Shown here: in pieces, positions 35,401 to 44,400 of the stretch
Layout of the letters: each line of letters opens with the position of its first letter
Position numbering within the stretch: position 1 is the stretch's first letter
Source: Aurelia coerulea
Taxonomy: Eukaryota; Cnidaria; Scyphozoa; Semaeostomeae; Ulmaridae
Direction of reading: 5' to 3'
Length of the DNA: 64,000 nucleotides
Assembly (NCBI GenBank): GCA_039566865.1
Contig: CM076953.1
Coordinates: 4,464,001 to 4,528,000 of the forward strand
The notes under the pieces: model-generated
Seen by the model: the letters and a program-made list of their open reading frames with translations, nothing else
Told to the model about the DNA's origin: nothing
The model's database searches: none
Program-made: the position numbers and the translations under genes

Positions 35401-38400
35401 GTTACATTCAACTGATTTACAAGACGCTTCGCATTAGCACTGCATAGCTACCAGTCCTTGTCCCTCTCCATGGACGTAATAACAAAGTTTAGCAGGATCC
35501 AATTTCTTTCAAACTCTTCAATCTTTGACCTTTTTCTGACTTAGTTTGAAGTTGATTCGCATCAATATTCCTATAGCGTTGTTATTCAATCTTTCCCAAC
35601 TAATTTCAAAAAATTGCTCCGATCACTGTTTCCACAACATACCTCTCTTCAATTTTATCCGACTTCAATAAAGATATATCATGTTAGATTATCTTCATTT
35701 TCATGTCCTTCATTTTTGAGGCTAAACTGCGAGATTTTTTCTCTCATTTCTTTCTGGTTGTTGACAACGCCCTGATTTTCATGTCCTTCAGATTAAGACA
35801 AAATTGTAAGATATATTCTATTGTTTTTCTCTGATCGTCGATCTCCACTGAATTTCAACTGATCTCCGGCTGAAATATTTGATAAAAATATTTAGTTGTG
35901 CTCTTTTAACTGTTCTTCGCTAACTGCGTATCAGGTCTTGTTCCTCGTATCTAAATCCATTCAATAACTTATTTGTATACCAACTTATTCATTAATTATC
36001 AAGCTATTCGTGCAACCATATTCTTTAAATGTATCGCATAAGCATCGTGCCTGATTTTAAATCCTTGCCTTGCACACTGGATAGTTATTAGGAATATTGA
36101 GCAGCAAGTTAATGTGTGAAAGATGTTGGAACTGTATTGCTAACCAATGCAGAAAGCACACTTGATGGTTATTAGGAATATTGAGCATCAAGTTAATGTG
36201 TGAAAGATGTTGGAACTGTATTGATAGCCAATGCCAGAAAGCACCTAATACTGGGTGTCCCAAAAAAGTATACTGTTATGGTTGACTCCAGCGATGTGAT
36301 TTTAGCTTCAATCAATGTCTAATCACTCTAAAAATGTTCCTCGATAGTTAACTTGAACATAGGTACCTCGTTTGTTGGTATTGGTGCTTTGAGAGCAGAC
36401 ACATTAATCTTGAAAGCTCAAATTTGCCTCTTCCTGCAAACCAAAGCTTTAGGCTTTCGGCCTAAGCAAATTGTTAAGGCACTGCATATAAATCAACGAT
36501 AGCCTTGATAAAATATGAACAATATTAGATCTTGTGTTATTCTGTTTTCCAGAAGTCGCCCCTCCCCCCCAGTCACCCATTCGTCAGTTTCGTAATTTTT
36601 CATCAATTTCACATATTATTTTGGATGTGCTTCAGGAACTTGCTTTAGGCCAAAAGGCCAAAGCTCTAGTTTGCAGGTGGACGCAAATGTGAGCTTTCAA
36701 GATTGATCTTTCTGCTCTCAAAGCACCAATACCAACAAACGAGGTATCTTTGTTCAAGTTAACTATCGAGGAAAATTTTGAGAGTGATTACCCGTTGATT
36801 AAAGCTAAACTAACATCGCTAGAGTTAACCAAATATGTATACTTTTTTGGGACACCGGGTATATTCATCATTTTTGGATATCTTTAGATTCATCCATGTC
36901 TCACTTTTATCTGCCAACTCATCTGTGCATATTGAATTTGAATCCTGCAATTTAATACCTGATATATCAGTTCCTTGCTGTTGCTTCCCTCTTCGATCTT
37001 TGTAAATTAGATTTCAAGACTTTATTTAGTTTAGACTTCAGTTCATTGATACTCTGCTCCAAATTATTTTATCATTGTTTCCTTCAGCATTGGTTTGCTC
37101 ATCTACCTACGACTATTGATTTGAAAGATGGTCCTCGAGATTCCTTTAAAAACGAAGAGAAAATGACTGTTGAATGTTTTATTCGTGGGCATTTTCACAT
37201 GAATTTGAGGTTAATTTTACTTCAGCAATTTCTTTGGGATGAATAACCTTTTCATTTCATTCCAGGTATAACATTGCAATCAGCACTCCAAAAGATCGAT
37301 CATTATTCAGAAAATTGAAATCCCATTACCTGATCATAGATGAAGGGCACATGCTTAAAAACATGAAGTCAAATCGATACAAATACCTAATGGAAATCCA
37401 GGTATGACCACGGGCAACGGGAAGATCAGATGTTGGCCTACATTATTATTTTTGTTCGTCATGGCCTAATGCCCAAAATTAAAAACCTTCGCAGCATACC
37501 TCCAGTCCTTTGTTGACTGAAGCAGCATAGGTTCCAAATCTTTAAAAAGGCTGGTGTAAAATTGAGTGACCTATTTCTTTGAACTGAATTACTTCAAAGA
37601 AACTTTAGCTAATTCTCTATAATTCTACCGTTGGAATTGTCTGAAATCTTCAATATTTTCAGAATTAGAGTGTTTTTCTTCTTTCACACGAATTCAAGAA
37701 AAATTTTCAAAAAAACTTAAAACCATCGTAATTTCTAAACTGTTTGACGCAACATGAATTAATTTCGAAGAAAACCATAGTTAGTGAATGCTTACAATAT
37801 GGCATCAATCAAAAGTCTGTCATTCTTCTGGTTTATAATTTAGAAATTTGATGACGTCACATCCTAAAATGAGTTGAAATATAAAATACGCTGTAATTTC
37901 GAAAAATATTCAAGTTTTCTGCAAAGTCCAACGGTAGAATTATAGATAAGTATCTAATGGGTGAATGTGGTTCAAGATATACACAGAGTGCTCAAGTTGT
38001 CACAAGAACAACGAGCGTAATACATGTAGTCAAGAAACCCAATGTGCCCTCCCGGTTATCACCATGCTGGCTGCATGACAACTCGTGAACTTGGGCACAC
38101 GATGTACGGTTCCACATTTTTGATAAGTATCTTTAGTTTCTTTCAAGCCATTCAATCAGAAGAAATAGGTCATTGAATTTTACACCCACCTTTTTACGCT
38201 GAGTTAAAGATTTGGAACCTATGCTGACTGAAGCATGTTTAGAATCAATTAAATGTTGAAAGCACTATGTTTGTTGTTGTTATTTTTCTTCTGTGTTAAT
38301 CTGTTCTTCTGCTCTCCTATTATCGAAACTGTCAAGTCACACTGTAAACGATCCAGCAACCCGCCATTACTCCTTAGGCCTTATTTTAAAATGCGCCTCC

Positions 38401-41400
38401 AGGAGGAACACAGAAGAAGGACAAACATTGTTTTTGAACAAACAAGAATTTTTTGAAGAAATGCAAGTGACGAAGCTGAGGTCTATCTCAAACTGGATGT
38501 CATGTGAGATTTGCGATAACGCAAAATTTCTGATGAAAAACTCCGCAGTTGTTTTAATTCGAGTGCGTTTTCACGTAACATCTAATTTGAGACAGACGCA
38601 ATCTTTCAGTCTCAAGACCTTAGTTTTTCTACCTTGAGAATGATATTTCGCCCCAGAAAGATGAAATACCCAGTGAGCCAGAGAAAAGTTTCCTGCTGGA
38701 TGGGTTGGAATGAATCAATATTTTGCTTGACAGCCAAAAAATCGAATTATTTTTATGATGTTTATCGCCTTCTTACGAACACTGGAAATATATACGTCAA
38801 TTCAAATTTACAAAAATTTCATGGTTGCGAAAAGACTGAAAAAGACCTAGAATACTTTATCAAAGAACAATAAAGAAAATGCAATCTCTCATGGATGAGA
38901 GATATCCTCTGCACATTTATTGCCATGGCATTGAACATCTTTAGTTTTTGTTTGCAAATCTATGTCTTATAGCTCTTGAGAGAAGTGAAACTCCCGTGCG
39001 TATGGTTCCGTGTGAGAAGAGTCATAACAATTTGATGAAGTGTTTTAGGCCCTTTTTCAGTCATTTTGCAACCATTAAATTTTTGTAAAGTTAAATTTAC
39101 CTATATTTTCAGTGCTCGTAAGAAGGCGAGCAAAATCACAAAAATACTTCAAAAGTTCAGCTTTTAACTAGAATTTGAATCATTCACCATCCGTGAAGTA
39201 CTGTTGGTGGCACTATAAATTTTCGAAAGTGGGAACTTTTTTCTGGCTCACCCGGTATGTGATCTTTTGTATTCAAAACCTGATATCTTTCCTGTTCTCT
39301 TCATAGGCAACACGACGTTTGTTACTAACTGGTACGCCATTGCAAAATAATCTCTTAGAGATGATGTCATTGCTAAGTTTTTTGATGCCGGATTTGTTTG
39401 CTGAGAGACTCGAAGGAATAACATTGATTTTTGCATCAAAGGTGAATATTAGACTGATCACATTGTCATAGTTATTATATCAGTAATAACATATTATTAT
39501 ATCAGTATTAATATCAATAATATATAATATCAATATCAATATTAGACTGATCACATTGTCATAGTTATTATATCAGTGATAACATATTATTATATCAGTA
39601 TTAATATCAATAATGTATCGAAAATAATATCAATAATATCAATATCGATATCAATATTAGACTGATCACATTTTCATAGTTATTATATCAGTAATAACAT
39701 ATTATTATATCAGTATTAATATCAATAATGTATCAATAATAATATCAATTATATCAATATCGATATCAATATTAGACTGATCACATTTTCATAGTTATTA
39801 TATCAGTAATAACATATTATTATATCAGTATTAATATCAATAATGTATCAAAAATAATATCAATATTATCAATGTCAATATCAATATTAGACTGATCACA
39901 TTTTCATAGTTATTATATCAGTAATAACATAATAGTATATCAGTATTAATATCAATAATATATCAATAATAATATCAATATTATCAATATCAATATCAAT
40001 ATTAGACTGATCACATTTTCATAGTTATTATATCAGTAATAACATAATTATATCAGTATTAATATCAATAATATATCAATAATAATATCAATATTATCAA
40101 TGTCAATATCAATATTAGACTGATCACATTTTCATAGTTATTATATCAGTAATAACATAATAGTATATCAGTATTAATATCAATAATATATCAAATAATA
40201 TCAATATATCAATGTCAATATCAATATTAGACTGATCACATTGTCATAGTTATTATATCAGTAATAACATATTATTATATCAGTATTAATCGATAATTTG
40301 GACTACGCAGCGAGTCTAAGTAAATGTAGGCATATTGTGAAATATTTACAGACAGATTTCATACTTTTACTTTTACGGTCATATTTTTTCCTTTGAAAAT
40401 CAAAATCATACGATATGAAGACCAATTTTCTCTGATTGTGAATATGAAATATATTTCTCTATCTTTCTTGTAGTCTCAGTCAGAATATCAAGAGAGGATC
40501 ATTGAAACAGCTAAGAATATATTGAAACCATTCATCCTTAGAAGAACCAAGAAAAATGTATTTATGATTCCGTCAGTTCTCTTTAAACGAACATAGGGCT
40601 CAAATCTTTAAAAAGGTCGGTGTAAAATTCTATTGCAGTTTTCTTTGAAATAAATGGCTTGGAAGGAACTTAGAGTTCTTTGCTGTAAATCTACCATGGC
40701 AATTTATTGAAATCTTCCTTAGTTTCAAGATGGCAGCATTTATTAAATTTGAGGCTATGACGTCATCAAATTTCTAAATCCTAAACTAGAAAAGCTACAG
40801 ATTTCTGCTTGCCACCATGTTGTAGGCCTTCATAAACTATGTTTTTTTTAGGTTGTATAATGTTTCCTCTCTTAGGTTAGGATTTACGATGATTTAAATT
40901 TTTTCAAATTTTCCATGAATTTTTTCAAAAATAGTTAAATTGCTGCCATTTTGAAAAAAATCAGGATATCAAAAAAATTCCACGGCAGATTTACAGCAAA
41001 GTAACATACCGGGTGTCCCAAAAAAAAAGGTAACAGATTTGATGGGGACTAGCGATGAGAGTATAAGTCAAATCGATCCCAAATAAGTTTTGAAGTACTC
41101 TTCGATAGTTAACTTGAAGATTAATACCTCGTTTGTTGATATTGGCGCATCGAGAGTTGAAATATTAATCTCGAAAGCCAAAATTTGCGTCCCTCTGCAA
41201 ACCAGCCTACGCCCACGGGACTTATTTCGCTGATGAATAGCTTTTCTCAGGTAGGTGTAATTTAAAGTTTTGTAGAATCAAGAAAGGGGTCTCTTCGGGG
41301 CTAAATTCTTGAATCTGATTGTAAAGTTCAGAGTCAGATTTCCACTAATATGTGTTCCTAAGCACGAGGTTTCTTGTTTGTACTTGGTTATGATTGAGGA

Positions 41401-44400
41401 GATTCCACAGCACAGCGAGTTAACAGCTTTGGCCAAACCCCAAAAGCTCTGGTTTGGAGTAGGAGACAAATTTGGACTTTCAAGATTAATATTCCAACTC
41501 TTGATGCACCAATATCAACAAATAAGGTATCAATCTTCAAGTTAACTATCTAAGAGTACTTCATAACTTATCAGGGGTCGAATCAACTTAAATTCTTATC
41601 GCTAGCCCCAATCAAATCTGTTACCTTTTTTTTTGGGACACCCGAATAGTTCCTTTCAAGCCATCCAATTCAAAGAAATATGCCATATAATTTTACACCG
41701 ACCTTTTTAAGAGATTTGAGCCCTATGCTTTAAACAAATGATTTGTGGTACAAAATTTTGAAAATTCCCTTTGATAACGGACTCGTACTAAACCCATAAA
41801 CGCAACAAAAACACCGTAATCTTTAGAAAGAAGACTGTTAACTCCTGTAAAAGAACAACAACCAAATTAAAGAAATGTTACTTGTCTTGCAAAGACGCAT
41901 CCGCTAACCAAAATAAACCTGTAACTAGAGAGAAAACTGTCGAATCCTTCAAGAGAAAAGCGAGTTAATCTTAGAACCTGAAAGGAAAGAAGTAAGTTAG
42001 TAAAGCCTGGTTTCCATATAATCGCAAGGAGTCGCAAGGAGTCGCAAGGAGTCGCAATAAAAGTGACCAAGTTTGCTTGCGACTCTCTGCGATCATATGG
42101 AAAGTGGTTAAAAATTGGTTTGCGACTCCTTGCGACTCCTTGCAATCGCTGTCGCGAGCAATCGCAGAGATAGAAAATATTCTATCTCTGCGACTCATTG
42201 CGACTCGCTGCGATTCGTTGCAATTAATGGAAGCCACTGTTCACAAATTTTGCAACTCCTTGCGACTCCTTGCGAGTCCTTGCAATCAGTAACTCAACAG
42301 TAACTGCAATAAAGCTCTCTTTGTTATGGATAACGTTGAAACAATCTCATCTACCGGATGTCCCAAAAAATGTATACAGATTTGATTGACTCCAGCGATG
42401 TAAATTTAACTTTAATCAATGGCTAATCACTCTCAAAATGTTCCTCGATAGTTAATTTGAACGTAGATGCCTTGTTTGTTGATATTGGTACTTTGAGAGC
42501 AGTCGTTCTTCAGCGAAAGTTTTGTCAACATTTTATGCTCGTACTTAAGGTTGAGAAAGCTCAATTCGCGTTCATAGATTCGTTCAGTGGAAATCAGAAA
42601 TCCACAGCAAACAATACCCTTTGCGTATATTCTCAATTCGATTTAACTCAATCTTATTCAATCAATATAATTCAATCTTATAAAAAAGATATGTATTCTA
42701 CACGGCCCAAGAGAAGTAGAGCTTATCTAGCCTGGGCCGTAAATGAAATTTTACTACGCTATAGTACAAGGCTAGGAATTCAACAACAAGAAATATTTGC
42801 GTTAATAAGAAGTCAGTGTTATTAGTGAGTCGTAGCTAAGTATTGCACATATGTTCTGTGATTTGAATTAATTTATCTGCAGGTTTTGAAAGATCTACCA
42901 AAGAAAGTCGAGAATGTTGTGCACTGTGAATTGACTCAGAAACAAAGAATGCATTATAATACTCTTGTAACCAAATACAAAAGTCTAGAAGGTTTGTATT
43001 CCACATCAAACATTTGTTATTAGAGACTTGATGTAGAGAGGTTGGACGACAAAAAATACTAAAATATATTTTAACACACAGAGGCCTTGCATTGCGGACT
43101 TGTGTCCTCATCAGAGCATCAGAGTGTACTTTCGAATCGAACTTCATATGAAATTACACTCTGATGAGGACACATGTCGGAAAGGCCTCAGTGTGTTAAA
43201 ATATATCTTAGTATTTTTTGTTGTCCACCCTCTCTACATCAAGTTTCTAGTCATATATTTTACCACGTTTTTATTGGAGATAGATGGTGCTAAATTGCTA
43301 AGAAATCATTGCAAAGTATCGATCATCAGGTATTCCTATGTACTCCGTCTATTCGTTAAGTGTGCGTGACTCACTAAATGCCCTCAGCGTTACTGTTAGA
43401 AATCGCACATAAATTTGCTTTAATTATTTCACTCTATTATTCTCTCTTAAGTTACCCACTGTGCTTTCCATTTCATAATAATAAATTATAAAAGCGATTA
43501 AATTCTCTTCGTCGGGATCGATCTTTCAGCATTTTTAATCGCCTGAACATCATTTAATTGGATTTCACTAATGGAGGTAACTGCTCTCTAGATCGACCTT
43601 CCATCTAGGATATTTTTATGCAACGAGACATTAGCTCTAATCTAAAGCATGACAATGACGCTTCATTTTCAAAGGTAAGCGCCACGTCCTTGGGAAATAG
43701 ACCTTTTAGCTATTCTGAAAAGAATCAGAATCGAATGATATTTTGCTACATTTTGTAGAATTTTCGAATGTGCACAATAGTGATAGAAGCTCAAACGCCA
43801 CTCTATGGAGCTTCGTGTATAAAAATGTATAAAAATAACGCTCGATCCAGGCTCTTTTGTAGAATAGCTAAAAGGTCTATTGAGACTACAGCTTTCTTTG
43901 AGAAGAACCATAGCAGCTTTTACTGCAAGGAACAAAACAAAGCTGAAGGGCAGCCCTCCTATGATAGGTCAAATCAAATAAAGTCAAATCTAATAAAATC
44001 AAATAGAATAAAATAAATTCCAATTGAATGAAGGTGTTCTGGCGCGTTGTGTTATCCTCTGACTTTGTAGCCAGGCAGACAGGATTCGATCCCAGGTGGA
44101 GCCCCACCACTTGAGCGTCATGACAAGGGGTCACGGACTCAACTAGGTCTTCTCTTCTTCTGCGATATCGGCGCTTGGCGCTAAAAACTGCAAATTCATC
44201 TTCACAGAAATTAATCTGGTAATCATCATTATTTTTTGCAATGTGCAGCATAGGTTCCAAATCTTTAACTCGGCGTAAACAGGTGGGTGTAAAATTCAAT
44301 GACCTCTTTCTTCTGATTGAATGGCTTGAAAGAAAATTTAGATATTTATCTATAATTCTACCGTTGGACTTTCCAGAAAATTTGAATATTTTTCAAAATC

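Larger units (their letters stand above)
25545..37265 (+). other. SMARCAD1 intron 8, 11.7 kb, host of two nested GPCR genes
   Basis: Starts with gtaagt and ends ttcattccag. It contains a 185-bp tandem array, a duplicated transposon-rich segment, an inverted pair of intronless GPCR genes (one on each strand) and a TA-flanked MITE. Exons 8 and 9 join in phase through motif Ia to DEGH, so the intron must be spliced as one unit unless unseen exons exist. Confidence 0.88.
37402..39306 (+). other. SMARCAD1 intron 9
   Basis: 1.9 kb. It holds the MULE-like element at 37524-38225, the small palindromic family copy at 38440-38640 and an element relic at 38877-39257 ending ctggctcacccggta. No gene is seen. 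Confidence 0.8.

Noticed and set aside
39445..40295. CRISPR-like array of regularly spaced repeats
   Set aside because: Whole 115-bp units are repeated with no variable spacers, and the context is a spliced animal gene; it is a minisatellite.
42457..42825. 122-codon plus-strand ORF
   Set aside because: It starts in a MITE arm and runs through a LINE/SINE-like tail; no domain and no codon constraint were evident.
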